DNA of 35,546 nucleotides from Chloroflexota bacterium (GCA_003141245.1 PLLE01000046.1:26198-61743); one strand, 5' to 3'; shown: positions 8,188 to 16,593, counted from the stretch's first letter. Notes: a model not told the origin generated them from the sequence alone. Translations and numbers: made by a program.

Positions 8188-9075
8188 TCAGAGGACCTTG
8201 TCGACCTCGTCGAGCAGCACCTGCGGCGTGGCCGCTCGGACGAAGTAATAGGGGCGGTCCGAGAACCTGGTCACCCACGTGGCGCGTGCACGGCGCAGCG
8301 GCTCAGTGTCGACCACCGGCATCGGCCAATCCGCGGCCAGCAGCTCGTTCAGCAGGAAGTAGTTCTGGAGCGAATGGAGCGTCTGGAATTGGCGCTCGAA
8401 CGGGATCATCTCCGCCAGGCTCGGATCAAAGTTGCCATCGATCGCCGGCACGATGACGACATCTACGTTGCTCGGCTCCGTGTAGAGCTCCCACGTCGGC
8501 ATGCCGCCGAAGAACTTGGCCACACCGGCTTCGGGCGCAGCCTTGTCGGCTCGCTCGGTGCCCTCGGTTCGCTTCTTGATGAAGGGCTCCCTGGAGCCCT
8601 TCACGGCGTACCCTGCGTCGTCGACGACGGTCGTTTCCGTGGAGATCAGCAGGGCGCCGCGCCGGCAGGCTTCGATCTGGCCCATGCTCTTGCCATGGTT
8701 CGACTCGCCGCCAAGGAACATCACCGTCTTGCCGTGATATCGCACGGCTGAGGCATGGAACGGGTGCTTCCCTTCGGCCTCCATTCGGAGGGCAAGCATC
8801 GCGACGACGACCTTCTGGATCGGCCCCGCCGGCCAGGGACCATTGAAGATCATCGTCCGGCCGTCGTATGAGATGGACTTGGCCCCGTCCTCGTGGAGGA
8901 CGATGTCGGGCTCCGACAGGGTCACATCGGGCGAGATCTTGACGTCGGCGAGCCGGTAGTTGAGGAAATTCAGATCCTCGAGGAGGTGCTCGCGGGGGTG
9001 ACTGCCGTAGACGTCCACCCGCAGCCGCGCGGTCTCCGCGGACATTTCTTCCGACAACTGCAGTCTCTCGTTCAT
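8188..9075 (-). CDS. HPr-kinase-like P-loop protein of unknown substrate
   Basis: A 295-residue protein. The central part resembles the catalytic domain of HPr kinase/phosphorylase and related small kinases: FHASAV at 106-111, then strand, then a P-loop GGESNHGKS at 122-130, then TTVVDDAG at 148-155 where HprK has its LVADD segment. The N-terminal 100 residues and C-terminal 140 residues are not recognised. The start at 9075 is chosen because AAGGAG precedes it; the open frame runs on to 9189 without a better ribosome site. It sits immediately before the hydroxylase genes and after the GntR gene, so it belongs to this operon. It may phosphorylate a pathway metabolite or a protein. No HPr or PTS gene is in the window, so classical catabolite control is not supported. 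Confidence 0.6.
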   Translation of the reverse strand: MNERLQLSEEMSAETARLRVDVYGSHPREHLLEDLNFLNYRLADVKISPDVTLSEPDIVLHEDGAKSISYDGRTMIFNGPWPAGPIQKVVVAMLALRMEAEGKHPFHASAVRYHGKTVMFLGGESNHGKSMGQIEACRRGALLISTETTVVDDAGYAVKGSREPFIKKRTEGTERADKAAPEAGVAKFFGGMPTWELYTEPSNVDVVIVPAIDGNFDPSLAEMIPFERQFQTLHSLQNYFLLNELLAADWPMPVVDTEPLRRARATWVTRFSDRPYYFVRAATPQVLLDEVDKVL

Positions 9076-9235
9076 GGGCTCCTTCTGCAGGCGGCCGCGT
9101 GGCGCCGTCATATTCTCCGGGTCCATACGATGGATCTCTGCCTGAGATTTCGACTTGGCGAGTGGAGTCCGACGGCATCGGGCGCCCACAGGACCATGGT
9201 CCGACGCCCGCGCCTGCGACTCGATCCTGGGCTGG

Positions 9236-10036
9236 CTATCGGCTCCGGGCGGCCGCGCCCCGGCCGCTGCGCGACCGGCTGGGTTTGGCGGCGATAGCGA
9301 TTGCCTTGGGGCGGGGAGTGGACCAACCGCCTCGTCTGGGCGGCGTACTGGCGTTGGATGCCTGGTTCGACACCGCCGGCTCGTCTATCCACGTTTCCCG
9401 GAACCTGTCGCCGGCCGAATCGAAATGGAGGTGATACGCCGTCGTTGCCAGGTCGGGATCGTGGTCGCGGAGGGCCGCGAGGATCGGGATGTGGAGGTCG
9501 GCGGCATGGCGAACGTTGACGCCGGGACTGACGAGGCTGATATAGGTGCGGGATAGCGGCTCAAGATAAGTCCAGACCCGCTGCAGCGTGTTGTTGCCGG
9601 AGATTTCGATGACGCGGGCGTGGAAGGCGACGTCTGCGACGGCCTCGGCATGGGGGTCGCCAGCGTCGGCTGCTCGCTGCATCTCCATGACATAACCCTC
9701 GAGTTCATCGAAGTCGCCGTCAGAGATATGAGGCACGGCAAGCCGCGCCCCGAGGGACTCGAGCTCGGCCCGGATGCCGTACGCCTCGAGCAGTTCAGCT
9801 TTGGTGGGATGTCGAACGCGAGCGCCGCGAAAGGCCGAGATCTCGAGAACCCCGAGGCCTTCGAGGTCGCGTATTGCCTCTCGCACGGGGGCCTGGCTGG
9901 TGCCAAGCTCCCGTGCAATCCGCGTTTCGACGATTCGGGAGCCGGGCGGATACTCACCAGCCAGGATCTGCTGCAGAAGCCGATCCTTGATCTGGTCGCT
10001 CAGGGGGCTGCGTGTGACCTGCGCGTCTCGGGGCAT
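9236..10036 (-). CDS. GntR-family transcriptional regulator, FadR/FCD subfamily
   Basis: A 266-residue regulator. Residues 11-75 form the GntR winged helix (SDQIKDRLLQQILAGEYPPG, then TSQAPVREAIRDLE). Residues 80-215 are the all-helical FCD ligand domain with its likely metal/ligand residues Asp135, His139, His182 and His204. FCD regulators usually sense organic acids or sugar acids of the pathway they control. GGAG precedes the ATG by 5 bases. The last 35 residues are basic and low in complexity and lie beyond the usual end of the family. The gene starts 11 bases after the PEP-utilizing gene stop. It is therefore in the operon and is the obvious candidate to act on the divergent region at 11857-12179. 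Confidence 0.88.
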   Translation of the reverse strand: MPRDAQVTRSPLSDQIKDRLLQQILAGEYPPGSRIVETRIARELGTSQAPVREAIRDLEGLGVLEISAFRGARVRHPTKAELLEAYGIRAELESLGARLAVPHISDGDFDELEGYVMEMQRAADAGDPHAEAVADVAFHARVIEISGNNTLQRVWTYLEPLSRTYISLVSPGVNVRHAADLHIPILAALRDHDPDLATTAYHLHFDSAGDRFRETWIDEPAVSNQASNASTPPRRGGWSTPRPKAIAIAAKPSRSRSGRGAAARSR

Positions 10037-10047
10037 CGAGTCTCCGT

Positions 10048-11856
10048 CTAGAGGCCTGTCATGAGGTCGTTCTTAGGTTGCGCGGCGGCCTGGAGGATTT
10101 CGACGAGACCAGCGGTTCCGTCGATCCGGATGCGGTCGCCGTTCATGATCTGCTCCGTAGCCACCGACGATCCGACGACTGCCGGGATACCGAATTCACG
10201 CGAGAGGACCGCTGGGTGCGCATTGATCCCACCCGCGTCGGTCACGAGGCCCACGATCTTGGTAAAGAGTACGACCCAGGCGGGGTTGGTCATCTGGCAG
10301 ACGAGTATGTCGCCGGCGCGGACATCGTCGAACTGATCCTCGCGAAGCACGACCCGTGCGATTCCTTCGACGATGCCCGGCGAGCCACCGATGCCCGTGA
10401 TCTGGCCTTTGACCGTCGAGGCCTTGCGATGGAATTTCTCGGGGAAACCCCAATTGCTCAGGTATGGGAAGGCCAACTGGGTCGGGGTGCAGGTGCCGAC
10501 CCACTCCTTCGGTCTGAAGGTGTAGGCCTTCTCGCGCTCGGCCTTGCGCTTTGACACGAGCGCCCGGGCATCCATCCCAGCGGGGTCGGCCATGAAGACG
10601 CGGAGCTCGTTGTAGCGCAGGAACACGACGTCGTCCGCGGCGTCGAGTGCCCCCATGGTCACGAGCTTCTTGCCGATCGCGAGCAGGACGAGCCGGATGT
10701 GCGCATTCGCGCCCTGGTCGATGTAAAAGTGATGGTCGGGGGTGAGCGGGGCCATCCTGAGGTTGATGTCGCGGGCCACACGCATCTCCTCGAGAGCCTC
10801 GCCCTCGAGGCCTTCGAGAATCTCCTTCGCGGCAGCGGCGATGTCGGCCGCGAGCGCGCCCATGGTCTTTGGGTAGTCGTAGTTGGTCTGGACATACCCG
10901 CGGACCAGCTCGATCACAGGCTCCATCTGCTCGCGCACGGTCGGGAAGATGAACTCATGACTCCACACCGCGTGCCAGCCATACTCCTTCTGGTAGGGTG
11001 CCACTCGCTCGGCGATGAAACGTTTGCCACGTTCGGAACCCTTGAGGGCGGCGATGATCTCGCCGGCGGTCTCGTGGCTGAAGGCGGCCGCCAGGGTCGC
11101 GTCGACTTTGGCCTCCTCCTTCATCTTCCAAAGGGCTTCGATAGAGTCCCAGTTGCGGTCCTTGGCCGAGTTCTGGAGCCGGCCCAGAAGCTGCTCGTTG
11201 ATTCTGCCGTGGGTCTTCTCCATGACCGCTCGGAGGTTGAGTGTCGCGGAGAGTTGCCCGAAGTTGAGCATCCAGTGGATCTTCCAGTGGCGATCGTGGA
11301 TGTCTATCGCGTCCTCGAACAGGCAGGCGAGCTCCATGAGGTCAAGCTTGTCTTCCTTGTCGAGCATGCCCTCGAGATAGGCGAAGTTGCGATCCATCTC
11401 CGGGACGAGACGCTCCCGCCACCAGTTGGTGAATTCGTTGCCGTACGTGGGCAGGACTGCGCCAAGATAGGCCCCGATCTTGGCCGCGTAGGCCGGGTCG
11501 TCCGGTACGACCGGCGTGGTTGCGAAGTCGTACTCGGTCGAACCGACCCGGAGACCGGCCTGGGCCGGGATGGCCGCGGTGTAGACATACCCGTTGATGT
11601 TCTTGACGATCCAGTCGGATGCGAACGGCGTCCCGAACCGACGGAACATATGGTCGCAGCTGAGCCACCAGCCGCCGATGTCGTAGTACATCGGGCTGAC
11701 CGGGTGGGGGCAGTGCAGGTCGTCGTAGACCCAGAACAGTTCCTTTTCGGCCTCAGAGTCCCAGTCGACTGGGAAGCTCTTGTCCCCCAGGAACTGCCCG
11801 AGCACTTCTTCGCCCGGGCCAACCAGAGTAGTGACCGCCTTGTTGGCAACCGCCAT
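10048..11856 (-). CDS. PEP-utilizing (phosphohistidine) enzyme resembling phenylphosphate synthase subunit 1
   Basis: A 602-residue protein starting at an ATG with GGAGGAG at optimal distance. The open frame extends upstream to 12123 without an equivalent ribosome site. Residues 485-590 are the PEP-utilizer swivelling domain with TDAGGINAHPAV, in which His547 is the expected phosphohistidine, followed by REFGIPAVVG. The N-terminal 480 residues contain FWVYDDLHCPHPVSP near 41-55 and VFLRYNELR near 411-419, but no ATP-grasp signature. A swivel-histidine protein without its own ATP domain is the architecture of phenylphosphate synthase subunit 1 and related phosphotransferases. It would need a partner to become phosphorylated. 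The divergent PPDK-like gene at 16706-18877 has that domain. The acceptor substrate is unknown. Confidence 0.75.
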   Translation of the reverse strand: MAVANKAVTTLVGPGEEVLGQFLGDKSFPVDWDSEAEKELFWVYDDLHCPHPVSPMYYDIGGWWLSCDHMFRRFGTPFASDWIVKNINGYVYTAAIPAQAGLRVGSTEYDFATTPVVPDDPAYAAKIGAYLGAVLPTYGNEFTNWWRERLVPEMDRNFAYLEGMLDKEDKLDLMELACLFEDAIDIHDRHWKIHWMLNFGQLSATLNLRAVMEKTHGRINEQLLGRLQNSAKDRNWDSIEALWKMKEEAKVDATLAAAFSHETAGEIIAALKGSERGKRFIAERVAPYQKEYGWHAVWSHEFIFPTVREQMEPVIELVRGYVQTNYDYPKTMGALAADIAAAAKEILEGLEGEALEEMRVARDINLRMAPLTPDHHFYIDQGANAHIRLVLLAIGKKLVTMGALDAADDVVFLRYNELRVFMADPAGMDARALVSKRKAEREKAYTFRPKEWVGTCTPTQLAFPYLSNWGFPEKFHRKASTVKGQITGIGGSPGIVEGIARVVLREDQFDDVRAGDILVCQMTNPAWVVLFTKIVGLVTDAGGINAHPAVLSREFGIPAVVGSSVATEQIMNGDRIRIDGTAGLVEILQAAAQPKNDLMTGL

Positions 11857-11925
11857 GGCAACTCCTCCAGTTACAGAATAAGGCGTGCTTGATCTCGGCA
11901 CCGCCTCAACCCCGCAACTCAAGTG

Positions 11926-11931
11926 GTTATA
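11926..11931 (-). promoter_or_regulatory. Possible -10 element of the minus-strand operon
   Basis: Read on the minus strand this is TATAAC, one mismatch from TATAAT, 70 bases before the ATG at 11856. No good -35 box lies 16-18 bases further upstream, so the assignment is tentative. Confidence 0.3.
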
Positions 11932-12070
11932 GCGCCTGTCCGTGCAGCGGGAACTCAGATCCTCCCGAGAGCCAGATTGGTAGTTTGTGCTCCCAGAAGC
12001 GCCACGCCCGCCATGCCGCGACGGAGCAGCGCGAGCGGATGGGCACCCGAGCCAGACGGTTCTGCCGCGG

Positions 12071-12099
12071 TTGACATTCGGGTCCGACTCACCGACAAT
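12071..12099 (+). promoter_or_regulatory. Sigma-70-like promoter of the transaldolase/mmsA operon
   Basis: TTGACA at 12071-12076 is a perfect -35 hexamer. Exactly 17 bases later GACAAT at 12094-12099 matches four of six -10 positions. Transcription would start near 12106, inside the palindrome at 12101-12118 and about 75 bases before the ATG at 12180. Confidence 0.6.
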
Positions 12100-12100
12100 C

Positions 12101-12118
12101 AAGGGCCGTATGGCCCTT
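12101..12118. promoter_or_regulatory. Perfect 7-bp palindrome at the predicted transcription start (operator or hairpin)
   Basis: AAGGGCC and GGCCCTT flank a GTAT loop, followed by two more T. It sits over the expected +1 of the plus-strand promoter, so an operator is more likely than a terminator. An attenuator-like hairpin in the transcript, or a terminator for leftward or rightward read-through, remains possible. Confidence 0.45.
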
Positions 12119-12120
12119 TT

Positions 12121-12142
12121 CATCGATCATCGATTATTGATG
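12121..12142. promoter_or_regulatory. Imperfect 22-bp AT-richer palindrome, candidate regulator site
   Basis: CATCGAT (12121-12127) and ATTGATG (12136-12142) form arms around a perfect ATCGAT core (12129-12134); 9 of 11 base pairs are symmetric. It lies just downstream of the promoter and is more AT-rich than its surroundings. The GntR/FCD protein encoded next door is the natural candidate to bind here or at 12101-12118. Confidence 0.4.
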
Positions 12143-12179
12143 CTGGGGAGTCGGGAAGTCGCAGACTTGGAGGATGCCG

Positions 12180-13268
12180 ATGACGTCAGTGAAGTGCCCG
12201 CTGCTACGCACCGCTGAGGTCGGGCAGACGGACTACTGGAACGATTCGTGCGCCTCCGAAGAGCTTGCCTACGCGATCGAGCGAGGCGCGACCGGCGCCA
12301 CCTCCAACCCCACGATCGTGCTCGAGGTTATGGGCAAAGAGAAGGGCCGCTGGGTTCCGCGCGTGAGACAGCTGGCCACCGAGAACCCGGCCTGGACCGA
12401 GGTGGAGTTGACCTGGGCGATCATCGAGGAGATTGCAGTCGCTGGCGCGGGTCTTCTGGCTCCGGTCTTCGAACGGGAGCACGGACTCAAGGGCCGGCTC
12501 TCGCTCCAGACCAACCCGGCCAACTACCCTGACCCCGAGCGAATGCTGGAGCAGGCACTCCACTTCCACGGTCTCGCCCCAAACATGCAGGTCAAGTTTC
12601 CGGTCACGGCAGCCGGCATAGTCGCCATCGAGGAAGCGACTGCGCGCGGCGTGAACATCAATGCCACAGCCTCGTTCACCGTGGCGCAGGCCCTGGCTGC
12701 GGCCGAGGCCGTCGAGCGCGGGTTGGTCCGTCTGGCTGCGACCGGCGGCGATGTCGCGTCGATGACGCCGATGTGCACCCTGATGGTCGGCCGCCTGGAC
12801 GACTGGATGCGGGTGCTCGTCGATCGGGACGAGCTGGCCGTGGACCCGTGCGCGCTCAATTGGGCCGGAATCGCAGTCCTCAAGCGAGCCTATCAGCTCT
12901 TCCAGGAGCGCGGCTATCGGAGCCGGCTGCTGGCAGCCGCCTATCGCCACCGGCTTCACTGGACCGAGTTCGTCGGCGGGGACCTGGCCATGACGATACC
13001 GCACCAATGGCAGGTTCGATTCAACGCCAGCGGCATCGACCCCAAACCCCGGATCGACCTTCCCGTCGACCCGGCCATCGTCGCCGAGCTGTCAGAACGC
13101 ATCCCCGATTTCCGGCGTGCCTACGAGCCGGACGGCCTGTCGGTCCCCGAGTTCGACACATACGGCGCAACCGTGAGGACACTGCGCAGCTTCATAAAGT
13201 CGTACCACGACCTCACCGCCGTGATCCGAGACATCGTCCTGCCAGACCCGGACGTCCGGGCCCGCTGA
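12180..13268 (+). CDS. Transaldolase-family protein
   Basis: A 362-residue class I aldolase-fold protein of the transaldolase family. Visible motifs are GATSNPTI at 38-45 (family signature TTNPSL/I), MQVKFPVT at 136-143 with Lys139 as the probable Schiff-base residue, and GVNINAT at 157-163. It is longer than ordinary TalA/B. Its N terminus (DYWNDSCASEELAYAIERGATG) fits a subgroup seen outside the pentose phosphate pathway. ATG 12180 is preferred over ATG 12174 because GGAGG (12169-12173) abuts the earlier codon and is 6 bases from the later one. As first gene of the plus operon it may cleave or transfer a three-carbon unit from a phosphorylated intermediate. No transketolase or other pentose-phosphate gene is nearby. 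Confidence 0.75.
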   Translation: MTSVKCPLLRTAEVGQTDYWNDSCASEELAYAIERGATGATSNPTIVLEVMGKEKGRWVPRVRQLATENPAWTEVELTWAIIEEIAVAGAGLLAPVFEREHGLKGRLSLQTNPANYPDPERMLEQALHFHGLAPNMQVKFPVTAAGIVAIEEATARGVNINATASFTVAQALAAAEAVERGLVRLAATGGDVASMTPMCTLMVGRLDDWMRVLVDRDELAVDPCALNWAGIAVLKRAYQLFQERGYRSRLLAAAYRHRLHWTEFVGGDLAMTIPHQWQVRFNASGIDPKPRIDLPVDPAIVAELSERIPDFRRAYEPDGLSVPEFDTYGATVRTLRSFIKSYHDLTAVIRDIVLPDPDVRAR

Positions 13269-13306
13269 CGGCTGTCATCGAGCCATTCCGCATCCAGGAG
13301 ACGCAC

Positions 13307-14848
13307 GTGACACCGTTGACGACGGGCCCGGCTGGAGCCGAGTCCGAGAAGGCCGTCGAGGTCCTGAGCCATTGGATAGACGGGCGGTCCGTCGAGGTCC
13401 GCCTCGAGCAGACCGCCCCGGTCTTCAACCCGGCCACCGGAGCCGTCATTGGGCGCGTCCCGCGCGGAGGGGCCGCCGAAGTTGACGCAGCCGTAGCTGC
13501 TGCAAGTGCAGCCTTCCCATCCTGGCGGGACACGCCGCTCATCGCTCGCAGCCAGATCTTCTTCGCCTATCGGGCCCTCGCCCACGAGCACCGGGAAGAG
13601 CTGGCCGCGCTCATCACTCGTGACCACGGCAAGACCTTCCCCGACGCTCTGGCTGAGGTCATGCGAGGCCTGGAGACGGTCGAGTTCGCCTGCGGACTAC
13701 CCGTCCACATGGCCGGAATGAACACGCCGAACGTTGCCACGAGGGTCGACACGCGCACCTTGCGCCAGCCCCTTGGCGTTGCCGCGGGGATCACGCCGTT
13801 CAACTTCCCGGCCATGGTCCCGATGTGGATCTACCCGCTCGCACTTATGACCGGCAACACCTTTGTCTGGAAGCCCTCCTCGCACACACCTGGCGCCACC
13901 CAGCTCCAAGCCGAGCTGTGGAAGGAAGCCGGTCTGCCCGACGGAGTCTTCAACGTCGTCTACGGCGGCCGCGAAGCCGTGAATGCCATCCTGGAACACC
14001 CCGGCATCGCCGCAATCCAGTTCGTCGGATCGACACCCGTGGGGCGCCACGTCTTTGAGACCGGCACAGCAAACGGGAAACGCGTCGGCTGCTACACCGC
14101 CGCCAAGAATGCGATGGTCGTTCTTCCGGACGCCGACATGGACATGGTCGCGGACGCGGCCATCGCTGCGGGCTACGGCTCGGCCGGCGAGCGATGTATG
14201 GCGCAGACGCTCGTCATTGCCGTCGGCGACGCGGGCGACCGCCTGCGGCCGATGCTGGAGGATCGAATCGGCAGGCTCAAGATTGGTCCCGGCACCGAGC
14301 CGGGCGTGGACATGGGTCCGATCTACTCGGCCGAACACCGCGCCTCGATCATCGACTGGATCGACAAGGGCGTAGCCGAAGGTGCAGAGCTGGTCGCCGA
14401 CGGAAGACCGTTCCGCCACCCGGATTATCCGGATGGGTTCTACCTGGGCGTGTCGCTGTTCGACCGCGTCACGCCGGCCATGAGCATCTATCAGGAAGAG
14501 ATCTTTGGGCCCGTTCTCGGGATCGTCCGGGCGAGCACCTTCGACGAGGCCCTTGGGCTGATCAACGCGCATAAGTACGCCAACGGGACGGCCCTCTTCA
14601 CCAGCGACGGCGGGGCCGCCCGTCGGTTCGAGCTCGAGGTCGATGTGCCGATGATCGGCATCAACGTGCCGATCCCCGTGCCTGCCGGGTACATGTCATT
14701 CGGTGGGTCGCGCGGGTCCGCCTTCGCGCAGCTCCAGATGCGCGGTGAAGACTCGATCCGGTTCTATACCCAGCAGAAAGAGGTGACCATCCGCTGGCCC
14801 GAACCGGGAAAGCGCGCTGCCTTGAGTCTCGTATTCCCCGGCAACTAG
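13307..14848 (+). CDS. mmsA: CoA-acylating methylmalonate-semialdehyde dehydrogenase-type aldehyde dehydrogenase
   Basis: A 513-residue ALDH of the MmsA branch. TPFNFPAMVPMW near 163-174 and AGERCMAQ at 293-300, with Cys297 as nucleophile, are characteristic of that branch. Classical ALDHs have GQxC at this point. MmsA/IolA enzymes oxidise malonate or methylmalonate semialdehyde with NAD+ and CoA to acetyl- or propionyl-CoA. The GTG start at 13307 has AGGAG 6 bases upstream; the open frame extending back to 12773 is a shadow of the transaldolase gene. It follows that gene by 38 bases. In this operon it probably performs the last oxidation that feeds carbon into central metabolism. Confidence 0.9.
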   Translation: MTPLTTGPAGAESEKAVEVLSHWIDGRSVEVRLEQTAPVFNPATGAVIGRVPRGGAAEVDAAVAAASAAFPSWRDTPLIARSQIFFAYRALAHEHREELAALITRDHGKTFPDALAEVMRGLETVEFACGLPVHMAGMNTPNVATRVDTRTLRQPLGVAAGITPFNFPAMVPMWIYPLALMTGNTFVWKPSSHTPGATQLQAELWKEAGLPDGVFNVVYGGREAVNAILEHPGIAAIQFVGSTPVGRHVFETGTANGKRVGCYTAAKNAMVVLPDADMDMVADAAIAAGYGSAGERCMAQTLVIAVGDAGDRLRPMLEDRIGRLKIGPGTEPGVDMGPIYSAEHRASIIDWIDKGVAEGAELVADGRPFRHPDYPDGFYLGVSLFDRVTPAMSIYQEEIFGPVLGIVRASTFDEALGLINAHKYANGTALFTSDGGAARRFELEVDVPMIGINVPIPVPAGYMSFGGSRGSAFAQLQMRGEDSIRFYTQQKEVTIRWPEPGKRAALSLVFPGN

Positions 14849-14892
14849 CACAATCGGCCATTCCGACGATCAGACCATAAAGGGGTCCGAGA

Positions 14893-15678
14893 ATGAATCC
14901 AGTGGACGCCTTCCGGCTCGACGGCAAGGTAGCCCTCGTTTCCGGGGGCGGCGGGGCGATCGGATCGACCATCGCCGTCGGGCTCGGCGGCGCGGGGGCC
15001 AGGGTCGTCGTTGCCGACATCGACCAGAAACTGGCCGACGCGGCCGCGGCGAAGGTAATCCAGGCAGGCGCCGAGTGCCTGGCGCTCGCCGCAGACATCA
15101 CCAACGAGGCGGAGGCGAGCAGGATCGTTGCCGCCGCGGTGGAACATTTCGGCCGGATCGACATCCTCGTCAACGCTGTTGGCGGCGGGGCCGGCAAGGT
15201 TCTCTTCGAGGCCCAGGACTATCCTCGTGACGCCTGGGATTGGATCATGGAGCTCAACCTCCGCAGCACGCTGGTGGCGACTCAGGCGGCGGTGCGGGCA
15301 ATGATCCAGGCAGGTTCGGGCGGGCGGGTTGTCAATATCAGCTCGGTCCGGGCCCAGCTCGGCATCGACTCCGGCTACTCCGCGTACGTGGCGGCGAAAG
15401 GGGCGATCAGCTCCCTGACTCGCCAGTGGGCGACCGAATGGGCGAAGCACGGAATAACCGTGAACGCCATCGCCCCGACGTTCGTCGACACTCCGCAGGT
15501 GGCGACGCTTCTTGGCGATCCGGCCTTCAGGGCCGGACTCGTCAGCAGGGTCCCGCTCGGCCGAATAGGCGAAACGAACGATCTCCTCGGAGCCGTCCTC
15601 TTCTTCGCTTCATCCGCCTCGTCCTTCGTCACTGGCCAGATCCTGACCATCGACGGCGGCCTCACGGCCACCCAGTAG
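14893..15678 (+). CDS. Short-chain dehydrogenase/reductase (SDR), classical type
   Basis: A 261-residue classical SDR. The cofactor motif is SGGGGAIG at 17-24. Asp42 at the end of the second strand favours NAD(H) over NADP(H). NAVGG at 94-98 replaces the usual NNAG. The catalytic residues are Ser151 (in NISS), Tyr165 and Lys169 (YVAAK), and DGG near the C terminus is also typical. It would oxidise a secondary alcohol or reduce a ketone in the pathway. A purine-rich AAAGGGG precedes the ATG by about 8 bases. It lies 44 bases after mmsA and 18 bases before the MBL-fold gene, inside one operon. Confidence 0.88.
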   Translation: MNPVDAFRLDGKVALVSGGGGAIGSTIAVGLGGAGARVVVADIDQKLADAAAAKVIQAGAECLALAADITNEAEASRIVAAAVEHFGRIDILVNAVGGGAGKVLFEAQDYPRDAWDWIMELNLRSTLVATQAAVRAMIQAGSGGRVVNISSVRAQLGIDSGYSAYVAAKGAISSLTRQWATEWAKHGITVNAIAPTFVDTPQVATLLGDPAFRAGLVSRVPLGRIGETNDLLGAVLFFASSASSFVTGQILTIDGGLTATQ

Positions 15679-15696
15679 CCTGCAGGGAGTGTCCAG

Positions 15697-16593
15697 ATGG
15701 AAAAGGTGTCGGAGAACATCTTCACCAACACGAAACTGCGGGGCTGCAATCCGAGCTACGTGATCACGGCCGACGGCGTCGTTGTGATCGACACGCCCCA
15801 GTTGCCCACGAAGGCCGTGGCGATGCGGAAGGAGGCCGAATCCAACGGTCCCATCCGCTATGTCATCAACACCGAACACCACGTTGACCACATCTTCGGC
15901 AACTACTACTTCAAGGGCGCCGGCGCGGTCGTCAACCACCAGGGCGTATACGACAATTTCATGGTCGTCTCCCCAGAGTTGGATCCGTTTGCATACGCCT
16001 ACGAGGCTCTCCCCACGCCGGCCGGCAAGGGCACTGATCTCGACGATCCCGAGGGCGTCGCACTCTGGCCGGACCGGGACGAGTACTACCGAGACCCGAA
16101 CAAGGGCAAGATCGTCTTCAGCGGAGACCTAACGCTGCGGGTCGGCGACCACACGTTCCATTGCCTCCACACCCCCGGGCACACCCCGGGCCAGATCGCG
16201 GTTCATGTTCCCGAGGAGCGCACGGTCTTCACCGGCGACACGATCTTCTCCGGATGTCAGACCTGGCTCATGTCATCAGACGTGGACCAGTGGATCGCGT
16301 CCCTCGACCGAATCCGCGCCCTCGACGTCGATCGAGTCATCCCCGGACACGGCCCGATCACCACCAAGGACTACGTCGAGACGCAGCGAGCGACCCTGAT
16401 GGAATGGAAGACGGCCGTGGCCGTGGCCGTGGCCAGGGGTTGGTCCCGCGAGGAGACGATGGCCAGGGTCAATTTCGCGGATCGTTGTCCCGTCGACATC
16501 GGCCAAGGTTACATGATGGGCTACATCCAGACGCTGAATGCCGGATCGCTATGGGACAAGCTCACAGCGACCCCGCCCGGCACCATGCGCTGA
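15697..16593 (+). CDS. MBL-fold metallo-hydrolase with Glu at the first metal-ligand position
   Basis: A 298-residue metallo-beta-lactamase-fold protein. The signature loop reads EHHVDH at 60-65, so the first His of HxHxDH is Glu60, while His62, Asp64 and His65 are kept. The remaining ligands are present: His162 (HTPGHTPGQ), Asp181 (FTGDTIF) and His218 (PGHGP). The fold hydrolyses thioesters, lactones, phosphodiesters or sulfate esters, and in flavodiiron proteins binds iron. Here a lactonase or thioesterase role within the pathway is plausible but unproven. An insertion around 100-140 (ALWPDRDEYYRDPNKG) is not part of the core fold. The gene is 18 bases downstream of the SDR. Confidence 0.82.
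   Translation: MEKVSENIFTNTKLRGCNPSYVITADGVVVIDTPQLPTKAVAMRKEAESNGPIRYVINTEHHVDHIFGNYYFKGAGAVVNHQGVYDNFMVVSPELDPFAYAYEALPTPAGKGTDLDDPEGVALWPDRDEYYRDPNKGKIVFSGDLTLRVGDHTFHCLHTPGHTPGQIAVHVPEERTVFTGDTIFSGCQTWLMSSDVDQWIASLDRIRALDVDRVIPGHGPITTKDYVETQRATLMEWKTAVAVAVARGWSREETMARVNFADRCPVDIGQGYMMGYIQTLNAGSLWDKLTATPPGTMR

Larger units (their letters stand above)
11857..12179. promoter_or_regulatory. Divergent intergenic control region of the catabolic regulon
   Basis: This 323-base gap separates the minus-strand PEP-enzyme/gntR/hydroxylase operon from the plus-strand transaldolase/mmsA operon. No convincing ORF was seen in it. It holds a good sigma-70-like promoter for the plus operon, two palindromes just downstream of it, and a weaker TATAAC element for the minus operon, each listed separately. 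The layout, with an FCD regulator gene in one operon, is typical of a pathway controlled by its own regulator. Confidence 0.6.

Noticed and set aside
12773-13306. N-terminal extension of the MmsA frame
   Set aside because: It is the out-of-frame shadow of the transaldolase-like gene; the MmsA start at 13307 has a proper ribosome site.
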